A stretch of DNA of 64,000 nucleotides from Phycisphaerae bacterium (lineage in GTDB: Bacteria > Planctomycetota > Phycisphaerae > Sedimentisphaerales > Anaerobacaceae): positions 20,962 to 84,961 of the forward strand of contig JAAYBV010000101.1 in assembly GCA_012744475.1 (NCBI GenBank), written 5' to 3'. The notes under the pieces are model-generated. The model was not told the DNA's origin. It ran no database searches and was given only the letters and a program-made list of their open reading frames with translations. Of this stretch, positions 55,099-63,913 are shown piece by piece; position 1 is the first letter of the stretch, and the number at the start of each line of letters is the position of its first letter. Both the position numbers and the translations under genes were made by a program.

Positions 55099-55133
55099 CC
55101 GGCCAGCGAAACCGATGCGCGAAGGGAACGGCG

Positions 55134-56144
55134 ATGAGCATGCGAAGCATAAGCGTGATTCTGGTGTTGGTTCTGGTCTCGGCGATGGCGGCAGGGGGGC
55201 AGCGGCGCTGGATGATCGAGGATTCCAACGACATCGTTCACCTGTCGCAGATTTACCTGCGGGACGTGTGCATCCTGCCGGATGCGGCCAGCCGGACCTA
55301 CTACATGGTCGGCCCCGGCTTCAACAGCGTGCGCATCTACACCAGCAAGGACCTCAAGACCTGGCAGGGGCCCCGGACGATCTTCCGCACGCCCGACGAC
55401 ATCTGGGGCGACATCCGCGTGGTGAACATCTGGGCGCCTGAGATGCACAAGTACAGGGACAAGTACTACCTGTTCCTCACGTTCGACACGCGCAACCGCT
55501 TCGCCGAGCAGTGGCGCGACTGGCTGCCCCGCGTGACGCGCGGCTCACAGGTCCTCGCGTCGGACCGGCCGACCGGGCCGTTCGCGCCTTTTGCCAACCG
55601 CTCGACGCTGCCGACCGACATGATGACGCTCGACGGCACGCTGTGGGTCGAGGACGGCACGCCGTACATGGTCTTCTGCCATGAATGGGTGCAGATCAAA
55701 GACGGCACCGTCGAATATGTCCAGCTCACCGACGACCTGTCGGCCACGGTGGGCGAGCCCAAGCGTCTCTTCCATGGCAGCGACGCCAAGTGGAGCAAGA
55801 AATCCGACCAGTACGGTTGTCACGTCACGGATGGGCCGTACCTGTACACCAGCAAATCGGGCAAGCTGTTCATGATCTGGACCAGCGGAGGCTACAGCGG
55901 CTACACGACGGGCATCGCGATCAGCGACTCCGGCAGACTCGCCGGACCCTGGCGGCACCAGGATGAACCGATCTACGCCAACGACGGCGGTCACGGCATG
56001 CTCTTCACAACCTTCGATCCCGGCGCGCCGGGATTGATGATGGTGCTGCACGCGCCCAACAACCGCGACGCCCAGCCGCACCTCTTCGAAATGGAAGACA
56101 CCGGCGAAACCCTCCGGATCGCCCGCGAATTCACCGGCGAATAA
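55134..56144 (+). CDS. Secreted GH43-like five-bladed beta-propeller protein
   Basis: 336 residues. A signal peptide (SMRSISVILVLVLVSAMAAGG) precedes a propeller with the GH43 layout: LRDVCILPD near 44 (general base Asp), WAPEMHKYRDKYYLFLTFDT near 101-120, VEDGTPYMVFCHEWVQI near 175-191 (general acid Glu candidate) and WTSGGYSGYTTGIA near 250. Such enzymes cleave arabinan, xylan or related plant and algal glycans outside the cell. Sites fit but a specific substrate is not decidable. AAGGGAACGG precedes the ATG at 55134. It follows the zinc-ribbon gene closely and may be co-transcribed. Confidence 0.85.
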   Translation: MSMRSISVILVLVLVSAMAAGGQRRWMIEDSNDIVHLSQIYLRDVCILPDAASRTYYMVGPGFNSVRIYTSKDLKTWQGPRTIFRTPDDIWGDIRVVNIWAPEMHKYRDKYYLFLTFDTRNRFAEQWRDWLPRVTRGSQVLASDRPTGPFAPFANRSTLPTDMMTLDGTLWVEDGTPYMVFCHEWVQIKDGTVEYVQLTDDLSATVGEPKRLFHGSDAKWSKKSDQYGCHVTDGPYLYTSKSGKLFMIWTSGGYSGYTTGIAISDSGRLAGPWRHQDEPIYANDGGHGMLFTTFDPGAPGLMMVLHAPNNRDAQPHLFEMEDTGETLRIAREFTGE

Positions 56145-56224
56145 CCGCCACATGATGCGACACTGCGCCGGGGAGCGGAAAGCGACATGGCCGTGAAAGC
56201 GAAGGAACACTCAGCGCGACTTCG

Positions 56225-56337
56225 TCATTCCGAGCAACGTCGAGAGCCTGTCCTGAGCGAAGTCGAACGGAAATCTGGGCGCGAACGCGGCCCACTCCGC
56301 ATCCGTGGCCAGACCCCTCGACTGCGCTCGGGGTGAC
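56225..56337. repeat. TCATTCCGAGC-type dispersed element
   Basis: Ends TCATTCCGAGC (56225-56235) and GCTCGGGGTGA (56327-56337) are imperfect inverted repeats, with internal CTGAGCGAAGTCGA and TCGACTGCGCTC. A GAGCCTGTCCTGAGCG stretch resembles the fragment at 33573-33590. It fills the gap between the GH43-like gene and the next gene (56145-56442). Confidence 0.7.
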
Positions 56338-56442
56338 AAACAGGGATGTAGGCGTGGGCAAGACGCAGCAAGAAGACGCGCCAGACAGGACGTCTCGCCG
56401 CTTTGGAAGCCGTTTGGGATGCTCTGCTGGAAGGCGTAAGAT

Positions 56443-56772
56443 ATGAAACCCCGAATCATGTATGTCGAATTGAAGACACATGGCGGTGGTCACGACGACA
56501 ACGGACCCGCCTGGATTTCCCGTGTCACTTTCTCCAAGACCGGCAGAACTATCTACTGGCGTAACAAGCGGCTCCGACGCGGCAAGCGAGGATGCGCGAA
56601 TCACTTCGATCTCGACACAGGAGACACGTACTGGATATCAGGCCCGAAGAAGAACGGCGAAGACCGCTACCCGTGGGCCGCGGAGAAAGTCAGAATCGAC
56701 CCGGATGTCCGGCAGGAGTATTGGACGCAGATCAGAAGACAGCCAAACAAGGTAAACGAAGAGTTCGCCTGA
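56443..56772 (+). CDS. Conserved small hypothetical protein
   Basis: 109 residues. The pattern MYVELKTHGGGHDDNGPAWI, VTFSKTGRTIYWRNKRLRRG, FDLDTGDTYWISGPKKNGED belongs to a small beta-rich family found across bacteria, sometimes mislabelled as 1-deoxy-D-xylulose-5-phosphate synthase. No catalytic residues could be named. GGAAGGCG precedes the ATG at 56443. It lies among repeats and shares no clear operon. Confidence 0.75.
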   Translation: MKPRIMYVELKTHGGGHDDNGPAWISRVTFSKTGRTIYWRNKRLRRGKRGCANHFDLDTGDTYWISGPKKNGEDRYPWAAEKVRIDPDVRQEYWTQIRRQPNKVNEEFA

Positions 56773-56853
56773 CATCAAAGAGCGCCTGGACTATTCTCAC
56801 TTTCGTTCCTCAGACACTAGGCGTACGCACAGATCATTCTTGGATAGACCTGG

Positions 56854-57450
56854 ATGGCACGCGCGAAACGGACGGTGGTAGTGGGCATCGATCTGGCGGG
56901 TTCGCCTCGGCGGCCGACGGGGCTGTGCGTGCTGCATGGTCTCAGGGCGCGGACCCAGGTCGCGCATACTGACGAGGAGATTCTCGGTGCGGTCGAGCAG
57001 GCCAGGCCCGACCTCGTTCCGATCGATGCGCCGCTGAGTCTGCCGCCCGGACGCACGAGCATTCACGATCGCAGCGGCGAGCACCTTCGCGAATGCGACC
57101 GCGAATTGCGGCGTCGCAAGATCCGGTTCTTCCCCATCACGCTCGGCCCGATGCGCATGCTGACCGAACGCGGTCTGGCGCTGAAGGCGAAGATCGAGGC
57201 GATGGGCTTTGCGGTCGTCGAATGCTACCCCGGCGCTGCGCAGGACCTCTGGCACATCCCGCGCCAGCACCGTGACCGAACAGGGTTGCTGCGTGGTCTG
57301 GCCGATCTCGGCGTCAAGGGCCTGACCGCCGAGATGACCGGCGATGAGCTCGACGCCGTAACCGCCGCCCTCGTCGGACACTGGCGCCTCAAGGGCAAAG
57401 GCGAAATGCTCAGCGGCGACGCCGGTATCCTCGTCCCCCGGTTGCCGTAG
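56854..57450 (+). CDS. DUF429 protein (predicted RNase H-like nuclease)
   Basis: 198 residues. VVVGIDLAGSPRRPTGL (about 8-24) supplies the first acidic residue, DLVPIDAPLSLP (about 53-64) the second, and DELDAVTAALVGHW (about 163-176) the third, in the RNase H-like order expected of DUF429. A basic middle (RRRKIRFFPI) follows. Function experimentally unknown for most members. No signal peptide. It is not closely linked to other genes. Confidence 0.8.
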   Translation: MARAKRTVVVGIDLAGSPRRPTGLCVLHGLRARTQVAHTDEEILGAVEQARPDLVPIDAPLSLPPGRTSIHDRSGEHLRECDRELRRRKIRFFPITLGPMRMLTERGLALKAKIEAMGFAVVECYPGAAQDLWHIPRQHRDRTGLLRGLADLGVKGLTAEMTGDELDAVTAALVGHWRLKGKGEMLSGDAGILVPRLP

Positions 57451-57457
57451 GCGCAGC

Positions 57458-57499
57458 GTGTGGCAGCCTCGCGGCTTCGTAGGGCGTGCACTGCACACC
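57458..57499. repeat. Fused fragments of two repeat families
   Basis: GTGTGGCAGCCTC (57458-57470) belongs to the 43648 element; GTAGGGCGTGCACTGCACACC (57479-57499) is copy 5 of the GTAGGGTGTGCACC family with two changes. They are joined directly, suggesting nested insertion or a composite unit. Confidence 0.7.
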
Positions 57500-57511
57500 A
57501 ATCTGTACCGT

Positions 57512-57676
57512 TCACGCGCAGCTCTGGCATCGCCAGCCGTCGCCGAGGTAGATCGGCAGGCTCCGCCGGCGCTCGATCAGCAACGAGAAGGCGTTCAGTT
57601 CCAGCTCGCTGAAGTACCCCAGCTCGACGATCTGCGCGCCGCAGTCGTAGTCGTACGTTTCCGCATACGCAGCCAT
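57512..57676 (-). CDS. Small cysteine-containing protein
   Basis: 54 residues: an acidic, tyrosine-rich N-terminus (AAYAETYDYDCGAQIVELGY) and a basic C-terminus ending GWRCQSCA. Four cysteines in total (1 + CxxC) could bind a metal. AGGAGGT lies six bases before the ATG at 57676, a near-ideal site. A longer in-frame version starting at 57778 (88 residues, weaker GGGGGA site) is possible. Not recognised as a family. Confidence 0.6.
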   Translation of the reverse strand: MAAYAETYDYDCGAQIVELGYFSELELNAFSLLIERRRSLPIYLGDGWRCQSCA

Positions 57677-57913
57677 GTGCATACCTCCTGATGCAGGCGG
57701 CTCCATTTCGCACACATTCACGATCCCGTCCGCCCCCCCCATCATTACCACCGCGCGAGATTTCGATATGTCTTCCATAAACAGCGTCCCCCGCCTTGCA
57801 GAAGGCAGTTGAAATTGGGATGGCGCAAGTTTAGTTTGGTCGGGGCGTGGGGCGGTTGGATCCCGCGGCGCGCGGGGAATTGAGATAGGACAAGAAAACG
57901 AAGGAGGTTCCGC

Positions 57914-59914
57914 ATGGGCAAGCATATCACGGGGATTGGATTCGTTGTTCTGGTCTCTGTCTTGGGGCAGGCAGCTTCTGGGCAGGAGGGGGGGCGGGTG
58001 GCTTCCGGGAAGGGGGCGGGGCGGGTGCGGTGGCAGCATCTTTCGAGCACGGCGGGGCAGATACCGACGCCGGACGTGGGGCGGCAGGTGGCGACGCTGA
58101 TCCTCGACGTCGATGGCGACGGGGTCAACGACTTCATGGTGGCCAGCTATGAGAAGATCGCGTGGTTTCGACGCAGCGCCGACGGCTGGACGCGGTACGC
58201 GATAGAGAACGGTGCGCAGGGCGTGCGTCTCGAAGCCGGAGGCGACGTCCTCGACATCGCCGGCGACGGCGACCTCGACATCGTCATGGGCGCACAGTCC
58301 AAGGCCGGCGAGATATGGTGGTGGGCCAATCCCAGCCCCGACTTCGACGCCCAGACGCCCTGGAAGCGGCACGAGGTCATTGCCGTCGGAGGCACGCACC
58401 ACGACCAGATCTTCGGCGACTTCGACGGCGACGGCAAGGTCGAGCTGGCCTTCTGGTACAACGCGGGCAAGCAGTTGTACCTGGCGGAGATTCCTGCCGA
58501 CCCGACGCAACGCTGGCCCATCACCGAGATCGCCAGGCTCAGCGCCGACAAGGCCAACCCCGAGGGTTTCGCCAAAATCGACATCAACGGCGACGGCAAG
58601 CTCGACATCGTCGGCGGGGGCCACTGGTTCGAGCAAGTCAACGGCACGACGTTCAAGGCCCACGTCATCGACGACGACTATCAGTTCACCCGCTCGGCGG
58701 CCGGCGACCTGATCGAAGGCGGCCGGCCCGAAGTGGTGATCGGCTCGGGCGACGGCGTTGGGCCGCTGGCGCTATACGAATACAAGGATGGCACGTGGGC
58801 CAAGCGCGTGCTGATCGAAGGCGTGGATCACGGACACAGCCTCCAGGTCGGCGACCTCGACGGCGACGGCCACGGCGACATCTACACGGGCGAGATGTAC
58901 AACCCCGGCTCGGGGGCCAGGTGCAGGCAGTGGGTGCTCTACGGCGACGGCAGGGGCAACTTCGAGACGCAGTTGATCTCGACGGGCATCGGCTGTCACG
59001 AGTGCCGGATCGGCGATCTCGACGGAGACGGTGACATGGACATCCTCCAGAAGGACTTCCAGCAGGACCGGCGCGTGGACGTCTGGCTCAACGGCGGCAC
59101 GCGCCCGGGCGCTGCCGGCGTCGGCGCCGGCGCCGAGTTTCGCGGCCCCGTCGGCCTCCAACTCTACAGCCTGCGCGACGTCTTCAAGGACAATGTCGCG
59201 CTGGGGCTCCAACTGACGCAGAACTTCGGCTTCGTGGAGGTCGAGCTGGCCGGCACATATGGCCTGACACCCGCCGAATTCCTCAAGCGCCTGGCGTGGC
59301 ACGGACTCAAACCGATCGCGGCGCACTGGTCCTACGAGCAATGGGAGAAGGACCCGGCGGCGGTGGTGGCCGAGGCCAAGGCGCTGGGCCTGGCCTATGC
59401 CGGCTGCGCGTGGATTCCCCACGATGGTCCGTTCGACGAGGCGCTGTGCCGTCGTGCGGCGGCCGTGTTCAACCGCGCCGGCGAGGTCGCCGCGGCGCAG
59501 GGCATCAGGTTCTACTATCACAACCACGGCTACGAATTCGTCCCGCATGGCGACGGCACGCTGTTCGATCTGCTGCTGGCCGAGACGAAGCCCGAGCTGG
59601 TCACGTACGAGATGGACGTGTTCTGGACGGTCCACCCGGGCCAGGACCCGGTCAAGCTGCTGCGCCGCTATCCGAACCGCTGGGAGCTGTTCCACATCAA
59701 GGACCTGAAGAAGGGCGTCGCCACCGGCAAGCTGACCGGCTCGGAGGACGTCCGCAACGACGTGGTCCTCGGCACCGGCCAGATCGACCTGCGCGCGGTC
59801 CTGCGCGCCGCCCAGGAGATCGGCGTGAAGCACTACTTCATCGAGGACGAGTCCCCCACGGTGATTCAGCAGATCCCGCAGAGCCTGCGGTTCCTCGAAT
59901 CGCTGTCGTGGTGA
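57914..59914 (+). CDS. FG-GAP/VCBS repeat protein fused to sugar-phosphate isomerase/epimerase barrel
   Basis: 666 residues. A signal peptide (GIGFVVLVSVLGQAASGQ) precedes about five FG-GAP/VCBS-type blades with DxDGDGxxD calcium loops (DVDGDGVND near 65, DFDGDGKVE near 172, DINGDGKLD near 223, DLDGDGHGD near 314, DLDGDGDMD near 369; also DIAGDGDLD near 114). From about 412 it becomes a TIM barrel of the AP-endonuclease-2/xylose-isomerase type: VGLQLYSLRDVFKDN, VEVELAGTYGLTP, HNHGYEFVP, YEMDVFWTVHPG, FHIKDLKKG and VLGTGQIDL. The HNHGYEF, EMDVFW and HIKD elements are family metal-site signatures. A secreted isomerase-like enzyme with a sugar- or calcium-binding module is inferred. GGAGG lies upstream. 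Confidence 0.88.
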   Translation: MGKHITGIGFVVLVSVLGQAASGQEGGRVASGKGAGRVRWQHLSSTAGQIPTPDVGRQVATLILDVDGDGVNDFMVASYEKIAWFRRSADGWTRYAIENGAQGVRLEAGGDVLDIAGDGDLDIVMGAQSKAGEIWWWANPSPDFDAQTPWKRHEVIAVGGTHHDQIFGDFDGDGKVELAFWYNAGKQLYLAEIPADPTQRWPITEIARLSADKANPEGFAKIDINGDGKLDIVGGGHWFEQVNGTTFKAHVIDDDYQFTRSAAGDLIEGGRPEVVIGSGDGVGPLALYEYKDGTWAKRVLIEGVDHGHSLQVGDLDGDGHGDIYTGEMYNPGSGARCRQWVLYGDGRGNFETQLISTGIGCHECRIGDLDGDGDMDILQKDFQQDRRVDVWLNGGTRPGAAGVGAGAEFRGPVGLQLYSLRDVFKDNVALGLQLTQNFGFVEVELAGTYGLTPAEFLKRLAWHGLKPIAAHWSYEQWEKDPAAVVAEAKALGLAYAGCAWIPHDGPFDEALCRRAAAVFNRAGEVAAAQGIRFYYHNHGYEFVPHGDGTLFDLLLAETKPELVTYEMDVFWTVHPGQDPVKLLRRYPNRWELFHIKDLKKGVATGKLTGSEDVRNDVVLGTGQIDLRAVLRAAQEIGVKHYFIEDESPTVIQQIPQSLRFLESLSW

Positions 59915-59936
59915 GGCGCAGCGCGTTCCGAGACGC

Positions 59937-61448
59937 TCAGCCGACATCGAGAGTGAACACCTCTGCGGCGTCGGGATCGGCGGCGATGTGCCAGGTGGTT
60001 CGCGTCAGCGCCTGGAGGAATCGGCGGTCGTGGCTGACCAGCAGCAGACTGCACGGGCAGTCGGCCAGGGCCGCTTCCAGCGCCTCGATGGAGGGCAGGT
60101 CCATGTGGTTGGTCGGCTCGTCCATAATGATGATATGCGGGGCGCCGAGCATGCCCAGCGCCAGCAGGAGCTTGCGGGTCTCGCCCGGGCTGGGGTCATC
60201 GCTTGCGAGCAGACGGTCGGGGCGGGAGCCGAGCCGGCTGACGATGGTCATCAGGTGACCGAGCCGGTCCTTGGCCAATCGCCTGACCTGATCGAGCATC
60301 TGCCGCGATCGGCCGGCGTCGATCTCCTGCGGCACGTAGGTCAACTGTCCCGGCGAGACCTCCAGTTTCGCCAGTAGATGCCGCACCAGCGTGCTTTTGC
60401 CCGAGCCGTTGACGCCGGTCAGCGCGATGCGGTCCGTCGGACGGATCGTCAGGTCGGGATACGCAAGCCGTCGATGCTCGCCCAGAGGGAGCGAGCCGGC
60501 CGGCAGCTCCAGCAGCGCGTTTCGCTTCGACGTCGAACCCGGCAGCCAGATGCCGATCTCGTGCTGCTTCTTGACTCGTGTGGTCTGCGACCTCTCCTCG
60601 GCGCCGGCGAGTTGCCCGCGAAGCTGCCGCCGGAGCTTGCCGCCGACGCCATCCTTGCCGCTGACGCGGGCGCGGTCCTTCTTCTCTCGCGCATCGTGGT
60701 CCCTGATCGCCAGGTGCCGCTTCGAGCGTCGGCTCTGGGCCTGCCTAGCCAGCTCCTCTCGGCGGACCGCCTCGCGCCGGACCTTCTCGTACGCACGCTT
60801 GTTCTGCTCGTGCTGCCTTTGTGCCGTCTGCTGCTCGAGCCTGGCGGCCTCGGCGCCCTTCGTGACACCGCCCGGCCGGACCGTCACATCGGGCGGGTCG
60901 ATGAACACGCACTGCGTGCACAGACTGTCGAGCAGCTCTCTGTCGTGACTGACCAGAAGACCCACGCCGCGAAACGACCGCAACGACGTCGCCACAAGGT
61001 CCCGCGCGAGCGCATCGAGGTGGTTGGTCGGCTCGTCGATGGCGAGCACCTCGGGTTCGAGCCACAGGGCGGTGGCAATCTGGGCGCGCTTGCGCTCACC
61101 ATGCGAAAGCGTATCCCAGCGATTCGCCCAGTCGCCCTCGACGCTCAACATCTCGCGGATGGTCCAGGCGGATTTCGTCTGGGCGCCGGCGAACTGCCCG
61201 AAGCGGTCGGGCACGTCGTCCGTTCGCTGCGGGCAGTAGACGGCGCGCGCCGGCATCTCGACCGTGCCCGTATCCGGCCTCAGTTGACCGGCGGCGAGTC
61301 TCAGAAGGGTGGTCTTGCCTGTCCCGTTGGCGCCGACGACGCCGGACCAGCCGCGCGGAAGGTGCAGGGACAGATCGCGAAACAGCGGCTCAGCGGCGGA
61401 TGGATAGGCAAACGTGATGTTGTGGAATCGGACAAATAACCGGCTCAT
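59937..61448 (-). CDS. ABC-F family ATPase
   Basis: 503 residues with two ABC domains in one chain and no membrane segment. Domain 1: Walker A GANGTGKTT (about 39-47), signature LSHGERKRAQIA (about 113-124), Walker B VLAIDEPTNHLD (about 133-144). Domain 2: GVNGSGKST (about 343-351), a loosened signature SPGETRKLLLA (about 417-427), IIIMDEPTNHMD (about 436-447). The ~100-residue linker between them is very basic and helical (ARLEQQTAQRQHEQNKRAYE). ABC-F proteins act on ribosomes, some giving antibiotic resistance. Subgroup not assigned. Confidence 0.88.
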   Translation of the reverse strand: MSRLFVRFHNITFAYPSAAEPLFRDLSLHLPRGWSGVVGANGTGKTTLLRLAAGQLRPDTGTVEMPARAVYCPQRTDDVPDRFGQFAGAQTKSAWTIREMLSVEGDWANRWDTLSHGERKRAQIATALWLEPEVLAIDEPTNHLDALARDLVATSLRSFRGVGLLVSHDRELLDSLCTQCVFIDPPDVTVRPGGVTKGAEAARLEQQTAQRQHEQNKRAYEKVRREAVRREELARQAQSRRSKRHLAIRDHDAREKKDRARVSGKDGVGGKLRRQLRGQLAGAEERSQTTRVKKQHEIGIWLPGSTSKRNALLELPAGSLPLGEHRRLAYPDLTIRPTDRIALTGVNGSGKSTLVRHLLAKLEVSPGQLTYVPQEIDAGRSRQMLDQVRRLAKDRLGHLMTIVSRLGSRPDRLLASDDPSPGETRKLLLALGMLGAPHIIIMDEPTNHMDLPSIEALEAALADCPCSLLLVSHDRRFLQALTRTTWHIAADPDAAEVFTLDVG

Positions 61449-61642
61449 GGCTTCGTTCCCGACGGTCTGACGACGAATCGGCTCTCCGCCGCCGACGTCG
61501 CCAAGAGAAACGCCCTTCTTGGGCAGGCTGGTCGAACTACGGCTCGGGGTATCTGTCTAATTCCGCATGTACTGGGCTCCAGGACATCACAGGAGATTCA
61601 ACTCTTCCTTACAGATTTGCCGGTGCGCTGTCAAGACCGTCG

Positions 61643-62701
61643 TCACTTCAGGAGGTGGCGGCGGAACCAGTCGCGGGTTCGGCGCCACATCTCGGCTGAG
61701 AGGACGTGGCCGGAACCGGGCTCGATGTAGTGGGTGAAGTTCTGCGTCGCGCCGGCCCGTTCGTAGGCGCGGGCGATGGTCTCGATCCCCTGGCGGACCT
61801 CGTCGATGGGGCTGCCTGTGTCGCGTTCGCCGAAGTTCAGATGGAGCGGTCGGGGCGCGATGAGGCCGGCGATGTCCGGCGTGTCGCCATATTGGAACCA
61901 GCCGGGGATGAAGTTCGGGAAGCAGTGCAGAATGTGCGTGCGGTGAATCGCCGCATACGTGGGCAGACAGCAGTTGGCGACCAGGCAGGCCAGCCTCCGC
62001 TCCCACGGCCCGACGAGCCAGGTGTGGGTCGCGCCCATCGAGTGGCCGTAGCAGCCGATGCGGTCGGCCCTGACCTCGGGCCTCGAGCAGAGATAATCCA
62101 CGGCGCGGCGCATGTCGAGGATGTTCTTCCAGGCCATGCACTTGCCCGCCACGACGTAGCGGAGAAACTCGAATCGCTCGAAGTCGCCGCCTCGCAGCCT
62201 GTCGTTCTGTCTTTCCTCGAAGCACAATGCGTCGGGGCAGAGGACGACGTATCCCTCCTTGACGAGCGCGACGCCCGTGTGGTGCATCGGGTCGCCCGCC
62301 AGTCCGGCCGGCTCGTTCTTGCCCAGATGATACTGGCCGTTGTGCTGGTGCCAGACGGCCACCGCCCCAGCAGGATGGTTGGCATCGACACCGTCGGGAA
62401 CCAGAAGCATTGCCGGCACGCGATCGTCCGGCGCAACTTCATACGTCACCGACTCGATGCGGTAGCCGTTCTTGCGGATGGTCTCGCGAACGACCGGCCG
62501 CAGGTCGCAGGGGTCGGGCCACGGTCCGCCCAGGCAGGCCAGCAACTTCGTTTTCAAATCGTCGGATACCATCGCTTTCTCCTCACCGCAGACCGGGCTG
62601 CCGAACATCTCTGAAGCCGCCACTATGGCAACCCCTGTCGCTGACTGCTTGAGAAACCGTCGCCTTGGGATTCCGTCCGGCGGTTTGCGCGCCGTGCTCA
62701 T
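61643..62701 (-). CDS. Tat-exported alpha/beta hydrolase (acetyl xylan esterase/dienelactone hydrolase-like)
   Basis: 352 residues. A twin-arginine signal (PRRRFLKQSATGVAIVAASE) is followed by an alpha/beta-hydrolase: an oxyanion-side AVAVWHQHNGQ segment near 113-123, the nucleophile elbow GCYGHSMGATHTW (about 219-231; Ser in GHSMG), an acid candidate in NFGERDTGSP (about 286-295) and a final His near SGHVLSAE (about 332). CFEERQNDR and the DxRRAxDYL segment (about 194-202) are typical of acetyl-xylan-esterase-type secreted esterases. The start codon shares four bases with the stop of the SIR2 gene. Confidence 0.85.
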   Translation of the reverse strand: MSTARKPPDGIPRRRFLKQSATGVAIVAASEMFGSPVCGEEKAMVSDDLKTKLLACLGGPWPDPCDLRPVVRETIRKNGYRIESVTYEVAPDDRVPAMLLVPDGVDANHPAGAVAVWHQHNGQYHLGKNEPAGLAGDPMHHTGVALVKEGYVVLCPDALCFEERQNDRLRGGDFERFEFLRYVVAGKCMAWKNILDMRRAVDYLCSRPEVRADRIGCYGHSMGATHTWLVGPWERRLACLVANCCLPTYAAIHRTHILHCFPNFIPGWFQYGDTPDIAGLIAPRPLHLNFGERDTGSPIDEVRQGIETIARAYERAGATQNFTHYIEPGSGHVLSAEMWRRTRDWFRRHLLK

Positions 62702-63483
62702 GCCTTGCGCTCCAGGTAACATCTCCAGATGGCGTCGAGCGCAGGGCTGGCTCGCATGGCCAGCCGGATGTCAACCAAGTGGGTCACGCGGCTGACATCC
62801 GGATTGATCTCGACGGTCGTCGCTCGCAACTGGGCGGCAAAACGCACCGGCTCGGCGATGTACGGAAAGACGCTGCTCGTGCCCACGGAGAAAACGATGT
62901 CGAAGCCCTTGTTCAGTTCGTTGAAAAGTTGCTGGACCTTGTCCTCGTCCAGCATCTCGCCGAACAGGACCACGTCGGGCCGCAGGATGGCGCTGCAATC
63001 AGGGCATCGCGGCGGAACCGACAGTTCGCTGTAGTCGTCCACGGTGCGCCGATACGCGCAGCGCGTGCAGAGCAGGTGGTGCAGGTCTCCGTGGATGTCG
63101 ATGATGTTGCGTGCTCCGGCAGCCTTGTGCAGCCCATCGACGTTCTGTGTCAGCACCCAGAGCCGCTCGAAATGGTCCTGCATCTCGGCGATCACCTGAT
63201 GGCCCCGGTTAGGCCGGGCGCCGCGACAGTTCTTCTCGATCTGGCTGAGGTATTTCCAGGTCAGCTCCGGCCGCTCGTCCATGATCTCGCCGGAGAGGGC
63301 CCGCTCGATGGGCATGTCGTCCTCGGTCGTATTGACGTTGTAAAGCCCCCCGATGCCGCGATAGGTCGGCAGGCCCGAGTCGGCGGAGATCCCCGCCCCG
63401 GTGATGAACAGCACGCTGCGGCTCCGCGCCAGCCTGGCCGCGATGCGTTCGATGGCCTCGTCGTTGTTGAGTATGGATTCCAT
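62698..63483 (-). CDS. cobB: SIR2-type NAD-dependent protein deacylase
   Basis: 261 residues. The sirtuin core is complete: GAGISADSGLPTYRG (about 28-42), TQNVDGLHKAAG (about 109-120), the catalytic His in IDIHGDLHHLLC (about 125-136), two zinc CxxC pairs (CTRC about 136-139; CPDC about 156-159), VVLFGEML (about 167-174) and GTSSVFPYIAE (about 196-206). It removes acyl groups from lysines using NAD. The chosen ATG (63483) is the family start; a longer frame upstream crosses a repeat. It overlaps the esterase gene by four bases, so the pair is one operon. The symbol is by family; E. coli CobB equivalence is not proven. Confidence 0.93.
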   Translation of the reverse strand: MESILNNDEAIERIAARLARSRSVLFITGAGISADSGLPTYRGIGGLYNVNTTEDDMPIERALSGEIMDERPELTWKYLSQIEKNCRGARPNRGHQVIAEMQDHFERLWVLTQNVDGLHKAAGARNIIDIHGDLHHLLCTRCAYRRTVDDYSELSVPPRCPDCSAILRPDVVLFGEMLDEDKVQQLFNELNKGFDIVFSVGTSSVFPYIAEPVRFAAQLRATTVEINPDVSRVTHLVDIRLAMRASPALDAIWRCYLERKA

Positions 63484-63606
63484 GGGTTGCCAGAAACCGG
63501 GCATACGCGGCCCCGGCCGGGAGCGGCGGTATGCCACCAGCCATAGACTACCCCACCGGACGGCAATTGCAAGGCCGTTCCTGCACAGCGCGTTGGACCC
63601 GCTGGC

Positions 63607-63784
63607 GGGTGTGCAGAAACGTCCTGGCGTACGTGTGGCAGCGGCAAGCGAAGGCTTGCCGATGGTGATACGCATGCCGTCAAAGCCATCGGCAAACTCC
63701 GCCTTGCTCCGTTTGCCGCTGCCACACACGGCTTTCTATGCTTGAAACAGGCCTTGCCTTGAAGTCGGTACAGACACAGCGCCG
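63607..63784. repeat. Dispersed palindromic element, copy 3
   Basis: Core arms TGGCAGCGG (63636-63644) and CCGCTGCCA (63716-63724) match copy 1 exactly, and the inner CGATGG/CCATCG arms are kept. Outer flanks GGGTGTGCAGAAACGTCC and AGACACAGCGCCG match copy 2. It occupies much of the 430-base gap 63484-63913 and ends 21 bases before a promoter. Confidence 0.85.
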
Positions 63785-63805
63785 CCAAACGGCGCGGAAC
63801 GACGA

Positions 63806-63834
63806 TTGACAAGGGCGAGCCCGACCTGCATACT
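63806..63834 (+). promoter_or_regulatory. Promoter of the DUF39 gene
   Basis: TTGACA (63806-63811), a 17-base spacer and CATACT (63829-63834), 80 bases before the start codon. Confidence 0.7.
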
Positions 63835-63913
63835 CAGGGTTTCGCGCGGCGGGCCGGGCCACGAGAAGTGGGCCTCGGAGAAGGAGGAGGGCGTTCTCGG
63901 AACAGGATGGACA

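Noticed and set aside
57512..58663. 383-codon minus-strand frame covering the start of the VCBS-isomerase gene
   Set aside because: Only its last ~54 codons, behind a strong ribosome site, look like a gene; the rest is antisense to DxDGDG repeats.
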